From: Ophthalmolycus amberensis | Taxonomy: Eukaryota; Chordata; Actinopteri; Perciformes; Zoarcidae | DNA: 64,000 bases | Direction of reading: 5' to 3' | Assembly: GCA_024529925.1 (NCBI GenBank) | Contig: JAFEUB010001207.1 | Coordinates: forward strand, 1 to 64,000 | Part shown: piece after piece, positions 13,100 through 25,132 of the stretch | How the letters are laid out: every line of letters begins with the position of its first letter | How positions within the stretch are numbered: position 1 is the stretch's first letter | Program-made: the position numbers and the translations under genes | Notes under the pieces: generated by a model | Database searches by the model: none | What the model was told of the DNA's origin: nothing | What the model saw: the letters and a program-made list of their open reading frames with translations, nothing else

Positions 13100-14480
13100 C
13101 CATATCTTGATGACGGTTTGCAAATGAAAAACATCCCTCTGACGCACTCAACATCTAAACTGGATTGTTTGAATCAGTGATTTGCGGCACTGCGTTAATC
13201 ATGAGACTGCTGATAGAAACTTAATGAAATAAGCATTTCCAAAGCAGAATTTTGAAATATTAAAAAGTATGAGCCAGACTGTTTATTCATGCTGTAGATC
13301 TCTATGAAAAACTGTGATGAAACGAAAGTTAAATTACTTTTTCTTTCGTTTCATGGATTGGATTTATTAAGTGAATTCTTTTTATTTCGGCCATTTAGTT
13401 TTCTGAAGATCAGACATTTTGCATGAAAACATCAAAATGCCCAACAGATTCAGCAGCTTGTGCTGTAACTTCAGAAAGTCCAGCTCGCTCCCACGGCTAA
13501 TTAGACACGAATCTGTGCTCCGTTGTCAACCCATTTGAGCAACTTTGTGGACTCACTGCTTGAATTACTGTAACTTCCCTTTCATCAGGTCATCTGTCCC
13601 GTTGTTCCCAGTGTATTCATGAAAAGTACGTGATGTTGCTTTCAGTTAGAGATTGCAGTCTTCTTTTTTTAAAGGTACATTAAAAATGATTATCATAACT
13701 AATGTCAATCAAATCAAAAGAGTGAAGACTCACTTGTATTCAGCTTTGGAAAAACAAGCTTTTCCCCTTAATCACTGTCATATCTACTTGGAAATAACTT
13801 CATTAACATGCGTAAAGGACAAGAAATGAACTGAACATGAACGATAATGTTGCTTTTGTATCTGCCGAATGTTTTAAATTAGCATCTGTTTTCTATATTG
13901 TGTTCACATCTTGTTACTGCTGACCCAGTTATTGCTGGTTTAAGGTCTGCATACTCTACAATATCTACTGTGCTATAACTCTAACGATATCGATATGATG
14001 TCTCAAACTACATTTCTTGAACAAAAACACAAACCATAAACAACAACCGTGGTATTTTTGACTAAGATACTGCAACCTGGTCTCACTCAAACACGCGTCA
14101 AACTCAAGCGTTAGGCAGTAGCCCTCGGGGTCTCCATACCAATGCACAAGGCACCCGTTAGTGTCTGTATGAGACGCACAGGGAATTCAACTTACTCCAG
14201 TGTAAACCCATCCGCACCATTGTCAGATGCTCAGAGGAATCAACACGGTATTAAGAGCCAGCAGTGCGTGAAGGGCGGGTGGGTCTATGGTGGATGGGTT
14301 GAACAAACAGGACTATGTTTCCTGTGTGAAACCAAAATTTGAGTGATTTTCACTGACAGCGTTGTGTCACATGAGGAGGCATAGTGTGAGGGCGTTACGT
14401 CCATAGCTCACTTCACGTTATTTTAAGGCACACCATGATGTTTTTTCTAACTTTGACCAACCATGTGTTTAAACATTACC
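13100..14480. other. Unassigned sequence
   Basis: No gene or repeat recognised. Open frames here are short and have no domain. Confidence 0.4.
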
Positions 14481-14487
14481 GCGGTTG

Positions 14488-14622
14488 TTTCAGAACGTTT
14501 ACCCTGTGTTCGAATTTTAACTGTGATCGTTTCAGTGTTAACCGTGTGTTCGAACGTTAAATGTGATCGTTTGACAACGTTAACGTTTGAACGTTAACCG
14601 CAATCGTTTCACAACTTTAATC
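14488..14622. repeat. Degenerate tandem repeat of about 40 bp
   Basis: Successive units begin 'tttcag' or 'tttgac' at about 14,488, 14,530, 14,570 and 14,607, and most end in 'gtgatcg' or 'caatcg'. They share 'gttcgaa' and 'aacgttaa' words. Unit length falls from 42 to 37 bases. Confidence 0.7.
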
Positions 14623-14649
14623 ACGCGCGAACCTTCTGCATCAAGATAC

Positions 14650-15825
14650 GACATGAAATGCTGCCCTCACCGTCATTCTATAAGCCAAACTGGGAGGAGC
14701 GGCTCGTCACTAAAATGACAATAGCTGGTTCACCTTCAAGGCCGATCAACAGGAGCCTGGTCCGAAGTTGTGGTTTAACTTTGGCGCCAACCCGCTACTT
14801 TAATCACAAAGTGGCAAGCAAGGAACTTGGCTTGAGTAGAATTTATTCACCAACAAATAACTACACACACTGCACTGCTACTTTCACAGCAATGTCGTTA
14901 CTAGTGACTTATTGATACTCACCATCACACACACGCTCTCTCTCTCTCTAACGTCACACACACACAACCAAGTTATTCCTCAAAGGACTGTGCTACTTGT
15001 ATAACACATTTCAGTTTAAAAAACAACTTAAAAATACATTTTTACAAAAACATCCCCGGTGCTTAGGCCCAGCTGGAAGTCCACCCTCAGACCTCTGTCA
15101 CTCCAGCACTATATAAGCTCACACACTGAAGGACGTCAGACTAATTAGCTCTGAAAACTGTGATAACGCGACAGAGTGTTCCCCGCATCATCTCTCGCCT
15201 AACATGAAGCGAAGTGCGTAGGTACTGAAACTGTGAACACACGCTCACACCGGCACAACCTTTACCTCGGTGTTAAAAAAATACTGACCGGCGGCCACCT
15301 GGCAACTAGACTGACACGGAACCAAAAATAAACAGTCTCTGCTCCGTTCCCAATGTGAAGCTTGTGTTTTTTGTTGTTTTGTTACAGCCTTTCCACTGCA
15401 AGTCTCTGCCTCTCGGGCATGCAGGAGCCTGCTGCCGGCAGCGCCTCCAACAAGAACTAATGAATTAACATGAAGGTCAATCCAAGCTCAGCTGGCTCGG
15501 TGCAAAATAGTATTACAACACTAAGTTATGCTCCACCGTCCAATTATGAACCAGTAAATTGTTTGAGACAATGAATTGTAAATTCATTCATTTAAAATGT
15601 ATGATAAATAGGGGTCAGATTTAAAACTAAACCCAGTCTAAATAACTCACTAATTTGCACAATTACATGAGTGTGTTGGGTCTGGCCTGGCTGCAACACC
15701 CCACCAGTGAGTTGAGACTTAGCCACAGTTGCTGCCTACTGTATTTGATATTGTCTGTCTGTCTTTAGCACAGAGGGGGCGGAGCTTCAGAGTCCAGAGG
15801 AGTCGAGCATGCCATGCATCAGCGT
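14650..15825. other. Unassigned sequence
   Basis: No gene recognised. A short CT/CA-rich stretch lies at 14,926-14,968. The frame open at 14,658-14,915 shows no domain and no splice context. Confidence 0.4.
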
Positions 15826-15829
15826 AGAT

Positions 15830-16175
15830 TGTACAAAGAAGTGAACGTAGTCACCGTGACATCACCTTTTGCTTTGTGGAATACAGTTTTGAAATCTTGA
15901 GTTTGGCATCTTGGCCGTCGCCATCTTGGTTTTTAGTCGTCACCATCCTCTGGAGCCAGAAGTGACACGAGAGGGTGGAGTTCAGTGCAAACGGACACTT
16001 TTTAGATGAGCAAAATGTTACAATTAACTGTCATGAACTGAAAACACACTGCAAAGGGGTTCAAGTTCTGAGACGAAGACGCAGACAATGTCCAGAACGA
16101 ACACCGCGGGAGTCACCTGTCAATTACAAGGTATACATATATAGGCACCGAAAGGCCACAACGTAACGCCAGTAC
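15830..16175 (+). repeat. Dispersed repeat family 'CGCCATCTTGG', copy 2
   Basis: Begins 'gaagtgaacgtagtcaccgt', continues 'gtcgccatcttgg', then 'caaaatgttacaatta' and 'tcacctgtcaattacaaggt', in the same order as 6,407-6,830. No coding capacity. Confidence 0.7.
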
Positions 16176-16213
16176 TGCACATCTATCGATGTTCCTTTCT
16201 GTAGAATATGACA

Positions 16214-16520
16214 TTTAACGGGCCAGTGTGTAGCGTTTAGGGGGATGTATTAGCAGAAATGGAATATAATAGTAAGTTCTTTCGTGTGTAATCGCCTGAA
16301 AATTAGAACTGTTGGATCTTGACAGGCCCGTTGGCGATTTCACGTTTTTGCGTCGTCCACCATAGTCTTCCAACAGGCTTGCGACATCACGGGGAGTCCT
16401 TAACATCACCCTGTTATATATAATAAAGCAGGAAACCATAGCAACAATATGGAAGAAAGATCGTGATTGATGGATTCCTTTGTTAGGGACAAAAGGAAAG
16501 AAAATGGCCAAATGTAGAGG
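16214..16520. repeat. Dispersed fish repeat 'AGGGCCAGTGT' family, copy 2
   Basis: Begins 'aacgggccagtgtgtag' and 'tagggggatgtattagcag', and includes 'gtcgtccaccatagt'. It is the family of 7,790-8,200 with different internal parts retained. The right boundary is uncertain. Confidence 0.6.
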
Positions 16521-16524
16521 ATTG

Positions 16525-17635
16525 CTAATGTATGGCTGAGAATCTAATCAACGTGTATTTCGTCTTGCAAAAGTGGCCTTCTAGGAACTTAAATGAGCTT
16601 CGGTTCCTGTTCCTTTTCACTCAGAGGCCCAGTAGGAATCTGAACCTTGAGTTTCAGTGAGTCACCGAAAGAACACCCAGCTCCAAAAAAAAGCTAAAAC
16701 ATGTCGGAGCCGATTAGGTGAAGGAGAGGCGGATGACTCATTCATGTTGGCCACACACATGACACACCGAACGAGGCTCATGAGAGGCAGTATCCTGATG
16801 TCTTGATGACAATGCTCGAAGGGCAACGCAGCGACAGGCTGCTCGCTTGCATCAGGTGTTGGTGGGCGGCAGCTGACTGGATGATGTGAGGGAACAATGC
16901 CTGCCCGGGCCGTACGGTACGCAGCGTTGGCTGGACCAGAAAGGTCAAAAACGTTAGTCATGATTATTCACAGTTTGAGCCCACACATGGAAATATCAGC
17001 CACTGACTCACGTTGGCTTCATGCTGGCTACGAGTCAGCATGGAGGCTGGACGTATGCATGCGTCCTGGACATTTAGTAAAGTTATGTACACAAGAGGGT
17101 TTCACAATATCTTGCATGTTTTTTTAAGTCAATCCAAATGTTCGAATGGGACATTTTATACCTGCTGCTTTTTCATATGAACTGTTTCTAAGTTCTTTTC
17201 ATTTTCCTGTTTAAATCTTTACATTTGATCTGATCAGGTTGCATGGAAACAGATTTATCATAATGGAATATTCTTTTTGGTCATCAAAGACCATACCAGG
17301 GTTTTTACATGTTTTTCCAATTTTTAGCCTTCACTGACAGCTGGATTCATTTCAGTACGAAAATCCACTTGCAAATACTTTAAAGTGGTTTAGATGACAC
17401 TTGTAATCCATACGTGAACATTTGCGAAGGTGATGTGGTACCGCAGGTGCAAGGAAGGGTCTTCCTCATTGGTGTTGTGTTAAAACCTCATCCTACATAT
17501 TTAACCACTATCACCCTCAGAAACAACCATCATGGCAAAATGTTATTGGTGTTATAGAAAAGATACAGTTGATTTGCATATTGTGTCAAATTAAAATATA
17601 TACTTTTATTCAATACAAAGCTTTTACAAGCTTTC
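16525..17635. other. Unassigned sequence
   Basis: No gene or repeat recognised. Confidence 0.4.
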
Positions 17636-17639
17636 ATCC

Positions 17640-17945
17640 CAAGTACAATCCACATTTCAATCAGGAGAGACAAGTTAGATAAAGAAAAGATGATTGTTTA
17701 TTATAAACAGATGCTATGTGATGATAAATTCTTGGCGATTGGACCCGACAGGGAGATTTGTGCCCTGACCAGCAACAAGATAGATCCCCCTGTGGAGTCC
17801 AGACACCAGTGGTGGTGGTGGTGGCTGATGAGGCTGATAGAATGATAAGTTGTTGAAGCTGATGGAACTGCAAAGATAGGGCGGAGATGGGGAGGTAGAG
17901 GGGTGCGTAACAGCAGCATGAGAACCAAACCATAGAGAACATAAT
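17640..17945 (-). repeat. Dispersed repeat with 'GAGTCCAGACACC' core, copy A
   Basis: Shares with 31,712-32,000 and 50,985-51,240 a run of blocks: 'ttggcgattgga' (or 'gcgtttagac'), 'gtggagtccagacacc', 'ggtggtggctgatga', 'gaagctgatgga', 'gggcggagatggggagg' and 'cagcagcat'. All three copies lie in the same orientation. In copy B the repeat directly follows LINE reverse-transcriptase coding sequence on the minus strand, so these may be LINE 3' tails. The three open frames here are byproducts of the (GGT)n-rich core. Confidence 0.65.
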
Positions 17946-17999
17946 ACTGTACAAATGAAAAGGGGGATACAGCATGGTTTCCACATAGTTTCCGCGCAT

Positions 18000-18700
18000 C
18001 CGCGTCCACGTGGAAGATGTCAGATGTGCATTGACAGGCAAAAACCTGCCACACGGGACCCCCGCAATGGAGCTAATGGTGTGACACTTGCGACCCTCGC
18101 GGATGGGTCAAGCACAAGCTTGAGAACCTTCACGGAGCCGGCGGCCGATTGTGGTTTGTATTCATTCAAACATTACAGCAGTGGTCGTTGCAGAAACACC
18201 TGGTGGCAGTGGTGACTCTAATGAGTGTCTGAAGGTATCAAGAAGAATTACTCGAGTGCTTTCCACCACTGTTTCACACGTGTCTATTGTAAATGATAGC
18301 GACAACACGGGTGACGATGCAGCCCTAAACAGCACCAGACTGACAGAGTAATCTGCTTTAAAATAGTAGAGGCCCTGCTGAGAAAGTTCCCCTTCAGATG
18401 AGACTTAAATTCTGATCTCCCAGCATGCGGTCTGGAAATACTGGCTTACACCTAAAAAAAACACACACAATCCAGTGTTTGGGAAGATTATTTAGCAATT
18501 AACCAGCGGTTGCCATCTGGCTTCAGTGTATGCTGCACCCAGTGTTCAAGCTGCTGTGCTCTGAGAGCAGATTCAGCTGAAATGTTTACAGGTTTTATCC
18601 AATACATCTACGAGCAAATGAGTTCTATCATGCAATGGAACACTATGCTCATTAGTGCATTACAGAGTCACTGGCTAATACACTTATCGCAATAATGTCC
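18000..18700. other. Unassigned sequence
   Basis: No gene recognised. A moderately CpG-containing patch is at 17,990-18,130. Confidence 0.35.
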
Positions 18701-18707
18701 CTGTAAT

Positions 18708-20300
18708 TACAGTACCTTTAAAAAGTATTAACTCACAGAGTTTTAGTTTTACAACATTTATCCTTTGTTTTGTACACTTAATAACAAAGTTATCAAAATC
18801 AATTAAAAAATATGAAATACAAAGCACTTGTTATTCACTGGTTTATTTACTAGGATGTACAAAAATCATCAAACTGGTTTTAGAAGTCAGGTAATTAGTA
18901 AAGTGGAGATCACATGTGTGTAGCCAAGGGACTCTTGATATCCCGGATGTTCGGATCTGAGTTTTACATGTGGCATATTAGTGTCTGAATTTGCTTCCTT
19001 GGTCAGTATCACAGTGAAGCCTGCGCTGTAAAACTGCCACGCAACTCTGAGAAAAACAGGACGAAGAGCGCAAGTCAGTGCTAGAGAATTTCGGAATCAT
19101 TGAACGTCCCTCGGAGTCCAGTTAAATCAATCTTTAAAGAGTATGGAACAGCAGTTCATCTGCTCGGTGCAGACTGTCCTCAAAGACTGAGCAAGAATAC
19201 GAGAGGGAGACCATGAAGGAGGACACAGAGGGACGTAGGACATCTGTCAAGATCGGTGTCGAGAGTCCTGACAAATATCTGTAAAATACTAAAATGTCCC
19301 AGTTTTAAATATTATAATATACTAGTTGTCAGCGCTTACACATGTTCTGCCCTGCTCATATTACCTAACCCAATATGAAAACACAATACTTATCTGTAAT
19401 TTAACTCTGATTTGTTGGTATGTGTGTCAATCAATAAATGTGTCATTGTAAAAACTGTTGCTATGAAGCTTGTGGCTCTTCCTGACAGAACGCTAACGGT
19501 TAGCTGTCTGTGAAAGAGAATGTTGTTTTGTTCTCAAGCGCTCCAGGAGGCCTACCCCTCTCTTCGCAAAGTATCTGGCAATAAAATTGCTGCGTGCTGC
19601 ACACACTGCAAGAGACAATTGTCAGTAGTTCGTCCCCCATCCTGATGCATAAGCGCATACAGGTTCCCGTGCATGAACTTGCAGTACACCTAAGGGTCCC
19701 GGTTTGGGGGACTTTACAGGCTCTTGGCTTGGTAGGCCGCTATGTGGGGAACAATGATCCTAGATTTATTAACATGGAGTTTTTGTCCAGGAAAACTGCT
19801 AACAGCAGGACAACGTGGTAAAAATTGGGCTAACATAGCCATCCAAACTGCATACGAATCGTGAATTGCGGAGAACACCACGTCAATTATCACCATGTTA
19901 AAGTGTTTGACAGTGTGAAATAGCACATTATTCATAATTTTCTGGTTTTGTATCTGTTCAAAGTAGTTGTTGCCCCACGATCTTTGTCCCCCCCAAAACA
20001 CCACTAGTCTGATCCGACCAAAACTGAGCCATCAGACTAAACTGCACATTATTGTGAACACACCATTCTCACTATAAAGCATGGTGGTGTGGCAGCATCA
20101 TGCCATGGTGAGGCCTCTCTGCTGCATGCTGAGAGGCTTGTGAGGGTCGAGGGTAAAACAAATGCAACAAAATATAGAAATGTAAAACCTGATGCAGATG
20201 GCAAAAAACCTGCCCCAACATGAGATTTGTTTTCAAGTAATACAAGGAGCCCATATATAGAGCTCTATATAGAGCTTAAGCTAAATAGAATGGATATAAA
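18708..20300 (+). mobile_element. Degenerate, interrupted Tc1-like transposon
   Basis: Starts at a TA followed by 'cagtacctttaaaaagtatt' and 'cagagttttagttttacaac', the usual end of fish Tc1-like elements. A DNA-binding part of the transposase is readable around 19,130-19,215 (KEYGTAVHLLGADCPQRLS, then NTRGRP), ending in the GRP box. The catalytic part reappears only at about 20,040-20,190 (SMVVWQHHAMVRPLC, corresponding to the HGGGSIMLWGCF block, then VKQMQQN). That is roughly 390 bases further on than an intact gene allows, so sequence around 19.3-19.9 kb is probably a later insertion. Stops and frameshifts make it inactive. The right terminal repeat is not clear. Confidence 0.7.
19310..19830. 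other. Probable foreign insert within the Tc1-like relic
   Basis: This part does not read as transposase in any frame and accounts for the extra distance between the DNA-binding and catalytic parts. Its origin is unknown and its boundaries are approximate. Confidence 0.4.
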
Positions 20301-20947
20301 ACAACAATGTTAACAAGTGGCTATTCATTTTGACCACTAAGACCACTTAGACATGAGTATATTAATACAAGTGGAGATGATAGACCATACTATCCTCTTT
20401 CATATGTGCATCCATGCTGTTTAAACAGTGGCCTTAAACACTTCCTGAGAAACAAACATGATGTAGATTCATAAAATACAATCAAACTTATCAGTCAATG
20501 ATCATCTCTATCATATAAACCACTCAGATATCACAAGGGTATCTTTTTTGCCGCACAATTTATCAATCTGTCCATGTGACTGCGCATCAGTTGTCCTCAG
20601 TGCTCCATCACAAAGAAAGCATTTTCAGGTCACAGATTACATTGAACACATTTAGAACGTTTTCATCTGAATGAATGGGCTTCATCAGCGGTTATCACCA
20701 CCATTCTAACGCTGAAGAAGGGCCATGCTGCACCAACCATGTTGTGAAAGGGAAACTTACTGATATGAACTGGAACAAAACAACTTTAGGTTTAGGCAAC
20801 AAAACCTGAAGAGAAAGGCGTGCTCCAGGTTAAATTAAGTATGTCAGTTACATCTGGGTGAAAGTTACCTGGGTGAAAGTTCTGTGATTGTTTGACCTCT
20901 TTCAAACAAGGACATCGTTGCTTTTTATATTTCATCACTTGACTTCA

Positions 20948-21568
20948 ATGGGGTCAGATCAGTCTCAATAATTGAAAATGCACACAGAAAGATTCACAAA
21001 TGCGCACAGAACAATTCACAAATATATTCGATTTACAAATGCACGCAGAACGATTCACAAATATATTCGATTTACAAATGCACGCAGAACGATTCACAAA
21101 TGTATTCGATTTACAAATGCACGCAGAACGATTCACAAATGTATTCGATTTATTTACAAATAAATTTGACTCGCAAATGCACGCAGAACGATTCACAAAT
21201 ACATTCCAATGCACACATAAATAAATTACGATTTATATAAATGTAAAAAAAAAATCACAAATATATTTCTGCATTTGTATGTATTTCTGTGTGGATTTTT
21301 TCTATTTGTTTGTGGATTTGTATGTATTTATTTGTGGATCGCTACAGATGTATTTGTGGGTTTTTTGAGACTCCCCTGATGTGGCTGGATTCGCAAATGC
21401 ATTTTTTTCAACATTCTAATTGTCAACCAATCACATGAGCGCAGCTCCCCCTCCCCTCCCCACGAGGCTGCTGGCGTTAGAGTTGCGCAATTTGCGGAGG
21501 CGACAGGTCAGAAGTCGAGAAAGCGCAAGCTCACATCGTGGCAGCGGCAGCCAGTAGAGGCACTTCCT
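20948..21568. repeat. Inverted-end repeat with 39-bp internal units, copy 1
   Basis: Opens 'atggggtcagatcagtctca' and continues with about five units of 'caaatgcacgcagaacgatt' (39-bp period, 20,990-21,200). The second half carries the reverse theme ('tctgcatttgtatgtatttc') and 'gagactcccctgatg', so the left and right motifs are inverted (AGTCTCAA). After that a 'caaccaatcacatgagcgca' block and 'cacttcct' follow. The same layout with only about two 39-bp units occurs at 42,320-42,773. The repeated frames here are translations of the 39-bp unit, not genes. Confidence 0.8.
21484..21523 (+). repeat. 40-bp perfect inverted repeat, left arm
   Basis: Exact reverse complement of 21,685-21,724, with a 161-base spacer. 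The arm begins 'tgcgcaatttgcggaggcga'. It lies in the tail of the inverted-end repeat. Confidence 0.95.
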
Positions 21569-21684
21569 GTTGCAAGCTGCCACCGTTTTGGTGCGGATTC
21601 CGCAGTAGTTTAGCCTTTATTTGTCGCTATTTGACATTATGTGACAATACATTAAGGTCCTTGAAGGTATGACTGTTGGTATGA

Positions 21685-21724
21685 CTTTCTCGACTTCTGA
21701 CCTGTCGCCTCCGCAAATTGCGCA
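21685..21724 (-). repeat. 40-bp perfect inverted repeat, right arm
   Basis: Begins 'ctttctcgacttctgacctg'. Ends at the point where the truncated Tc1-like sequence starts, marking a rearrangement junction. Confidence 0.95.
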
Positions 21725-22363
21725 CTGTAAAAGCTTTGGTCGTAGGTGTCTTGGTGTTCTCCCTCATCAGTCCTCTTCTTGCCCGGTCACTCAGTGTGTG
21801 AGGACGGCCAGCTCTAGGAGATTTAAACAAGTGCCACACTCCTTCCATGTCTTAATGATGGACTGAACTGAACTCCAGTCCAGTGAGTTAGAAATATTTT
21901 TGTAGCCATCGACTTGTACTTTTCAATGATCTTTTCGCTGAGTTGCTTGGAGTGTTATTTTGTCTTCATGTTGCAATTGTAGCAGGAATACTGATGAACC
22001 AGAGACTGGACCTCCCAGACACAGGTGTGTTTATACTAAATTCACTTGACACACATCAACTGCACTCAGGTGATCTCCACTTCACTACTTGTGACACTGC
22101 TGGCATCAACTAGCTGGACTTCTGTTGAATTAGGTCAGTCACTTTAAAGGGGCTGAATACTTATGCAAACACTTATTTTACACGATATATTTTAATTAAT
22201 TGACATTAGTTTGTAAAAATCTGTTTTCACTTTGACATGAAAGAAGCTTTTTTTTGCAAATTCTTGACAAAAAAGCCAAATTATACTGACCATGATTTCA
22301 TGTATAAAAGCAACAAAAGGGGAAAACATCCAAGGGGGGTGAATACTTATGCAAGGCACTGTA
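21725..22363 (-). mobile_element. 5' part of a second Tc1-like transposon
   Basis: The right end reads 'gggggtgaatacttatgcaa' then 'ggcactgta', the well-known terminus of fish Tc1-like elements, ending at a TA (22,362-22,363). On the minus strand a decayed transposase N-terminus follows. Near 21,810-21,735 it reads RAGRPHTLSDRARRGLMREN and then TKTPTT, the GRP box and second DNA-binding subdomain. The element stops abruptly at 21,724, where the 40-bp inverted repeat begins, so the catalytic half and left terminal repeat are missing. Confidence 0.75.
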
Positions 22364-22369
22364 ACTGAC

Positions 22370-23580
22370 ACATTTCTGACAATGTCACCAAAAACCATAA
22401 ACACCATAGATTTTATGACAGAGCTGTTGTATAGCTCTATAAATAAAGTGACCAATAAGTGTAAATTGAATGAAATGAATGTGCTTGTTTTATCTTACTT
22501 TTTGAACTGATGACCTCATGGCTCTAGCCATTTGCGTTGGATGCTTTTTCTCAGTCTCCTTTATCATCAGCAAAGCAACCAATGTACCTCTGATTATAGT
22601 TTTTTTCTACATATTTGGCACAAACTCCAGCTTTTCTGACATGCAACCAGATGTTTTGCGTGTTCTGCCAACTCAAGAGGACAAGCTTGGGCCATTCCCC
22701 TTGGATTATAGAGGCTTTTTCTAAAGATGGATGATTACTTCCACTACTGTTCATCTCCTTCCACAAGAATAAAAAAACACTTGTCCTGGTGGCATTGTTA
22801 AAGTGATTGATTATTGAGGGATATCTGCTCTGCACCCAATTTGACTCTACTTAACAGTTTTTGAGATTTAATCATCTCATCGCCATCCAATGGCCCCAAG
22901 TGGGGTCAGATACATTTAACCCTTTTCTTCTTAGTCAGCCAGGCTCATCAGGATGTGATTGAATGTGTCATTGTTTAGGGCGTTTAAATGCCCTAAAATG
23001 AGCAAGGTGTCTTAAAAGGCAAGTAAGTTATCTGTGCCTGAAAATAAAGGGGCCGAGGTGTTTGGAGGAAGAAATATGATGAACATCTGACTCTGATCCT
23101 TCAGGTCCTATTCCCATAAAAAACCATAAGGATTTATTTTAGGAGTTGAACTTATAGCTAAGGTCTTTCTAATTTGACCATGACAGGATACTTTGTACTG
23201 CAAGTAGTTTGAGCTCCGCCGCCTACTACATCACTTTGGAAGAATGGAGGCAGTGGCCATGAAGAACAAAGCATGAGCCAGCATTGCTGCTGAAACAGGA
23301 AGAGAAATAATTTCAAATATATTGATATAAGGGTGGAAACAAAATATACCTGAAAATGTGTCCTTGGCTGTGGCTGATAAGCAGGTTTAGTGGGATGAAA
23401 TCAACATGGGTTTTTGTTCGGATCAAACAGACAAGATATATTTAATATATGTTAATTAGTGAGCCTTAGAGGTACTAGTGGGTTTATAAGCCTGGTCTTC
23501 TAAAATGTACTTTTACAGACAACAAAACAAAATGTTAATTACCTTTCAAGGGAAATATATTTTCTACCGGATTACGATGG
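22370..23580. other. Unassigned sequence
   Basis: No gene recognised. Overlapping opposite-strand frames at 22,518-22,835 have no domain. Confidence 0.4.
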
Positions 23581-23584
23581 TTTT

Positions 23585-23960
23585 CGAAGCTTCAGAAGTG
23601 CGTCACCCAACAAAACAAAAGTTAGGTTTAGGCAACAAAACCACTTTGTTGGGTAACATTGTTGGGCTTAAAATAACTAAGTACAGTTAGGTTTAGGCTA
23701 CAAAACCACAACAACACTTTGGGTCACACACCGCTCTCGTGGTTGAAAGGCCTTTGTTCGTTGGACCCATCGAGCCCTGGTCCTGCCCACCAAAACAGGT
23801 CTTTCTTGATATTGAATGCCAACGTCACTAACTCTGACTGTTGCATAGTCACGTGGATGTTTTTAATTTGTGTCCACCACGAAAAAAAAAATCCTAATTA
23901 CCTTTCCATTTGTATTGTTATTGTCCTGAGCGACACCAAAAAACCAGACAACTCGTGCCC
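23585..23960. repeat. Possible dispersed repeat with 'TTAGGTTTAGGCAACAAAACCA'-type words
   Basis: The phrase 'ttaggtttaggcaacaaaac' occurs at about 23,621 and again, slightly changed, at about 23,686, and once more at 20,788. This wording is common in fish repeats; boundaries are unclear. Confidence 0.45.
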
Positions 23961-24077
23961 CTTTACAGGAAACCAATAGATTACAATTCGTATAATATCA
24001 CGACCTGCCATGATACTGGGCTAGGTGGTACGGTGATGTATTGCTTTGTATTTAAAAGGTAAACACTGACACAAATT

Positions 24078-24160
24078 TCCAGTGTGTAGGATTTAGTGGC
24101 TTCGTGGTGATTTTTCAGATTGCAACCAACTGAATACCCACCCCTCCCTAGCGTGTAGGT
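24078..24160. repeat. 'AGGGCCAGTGT' family copy 3, left part
   Basis: 'ccagtgtgtaggatttagtg' followed by 'cagattgcaaccaactgaat' and 'cccctccctagcgtgtagg'. It is interrupted by the hAT element; the right part resumes at 25,133 with 'gtgtagaggaacc'. Confidence 0.65.
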
Positions 24161-25132
24161 CAGGGGTGCCCAATACGTCGATCGCGATCGACCGGTGGAT
24201 CTCGGAGGTAGTGCGGGTAGATCGTATGCCATTCAAAAAAAATTTGATTTCCTCATGGCATTTGCCACTTGATTTTCGAACACACGGGTCACCACGTATG
24301 TGCTACTGCAAAACTCCGGCGAGCTAATTAGGTAGCCTTCCAATTTATTTCTACTAAAGAAGCTAAAGCTGTAGCGCCATGATTTGGGAAACTTCCAAAA
24401 CCTGGCGTCAGAACTGGAGACTCAGGGGAAGGCGTGTGCGTAACTTGACAGTGCGCGCTACACAGAGCAGGTTGACAAGTGTCTGTCAGAGTTTGACAAA
24501 CGCTTTCAAGACTTTGCTTTACTCGAGCCAGTTGCTACACTTATGTGCTGTACATTTCGGGAAGATATTGAGGTTGATTCACTCACATCAAAAATGTCAA
24601 CGCTGTTTCACCTGAACTCGTCTGGAGTGGAGGATGAGATTTTGACACTGCAAGCTAACATTCAGCTGACGTCCAGGGCTCATGGACAGTTTCCTCACAG
24701 AGGAAAAGTACCCAAACATGAGGAAATGTGATACCTTCCTGACTGCATTATTCGGCTCGACTCATTTATGTGAGTCAGCCTTTTCCCACATAATGAATAT
24801 TAAGTCCAAACACCGTTCCACCATGACTGATGATCATTTGAAGTCTGCTTGAGGCGGCTACCAGCAGCTACTGTCCGGACTGTGCAACTCTGGCCAATTC
24901 CATTCAGTGCAAGTCATCAGAGTAAGGTAATGACCAAAAATATACAGAATTGTATTGTGCCATAAGGGTTCATGCAGTTATGCAAGGTACGCCAACATAT
25001 ATTGTAAATATAAAGTATACTCAGTATATATATATATATAAATAGATATTCAGCATTTTTAATGTAGGTAGATCATTTTGACTTGATCATTTTAAAAGTA
25101 GCTCGCAAGCCAAAAAAGTGTGGGCACCCCTG
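24161..25132 (+). mobile_element. Internally deleted hAT transposon (ZBED/SCAND-like type)
   Basis: Terminal inverted repeats are CAGGGGTGCCCA at 24,161 and TGGGCACCCCTG ending at 25,132. Flanking eight-base sequences GTGTAGGT and GTGTAGAG match at the first six positions, as expected for an aged hAT target-site duplication. The internal + strand keeps the C-terminal end of a hAT transposase. It includes a block around 24,490-24,640 with FREDIEVDSLTSKMSTLFHL and, in shifted frames around 24,720-24,860, remnants of the dimerisation region (LFGSTHLCESAFS, then MTDDH). Stops and frameshifts are present, and the N-terminal zinc finger and most catalytic sequence are missing. Inactive. Confidence 0.85.

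Noticed and set aside
17661..18054. Three overlapping minus-strand frames with His/Pro/Thr runs
   Set aside because: Caused by the GGT-rich core of a dispersed repeat seen also at 31.7 and 51.0 kb.
20972..21224. Repetitive protein-like frames (RFTNIFDLQMHAE)
   Set aside because: They are translations of the 39-bp unit of the inverted-end repeat.
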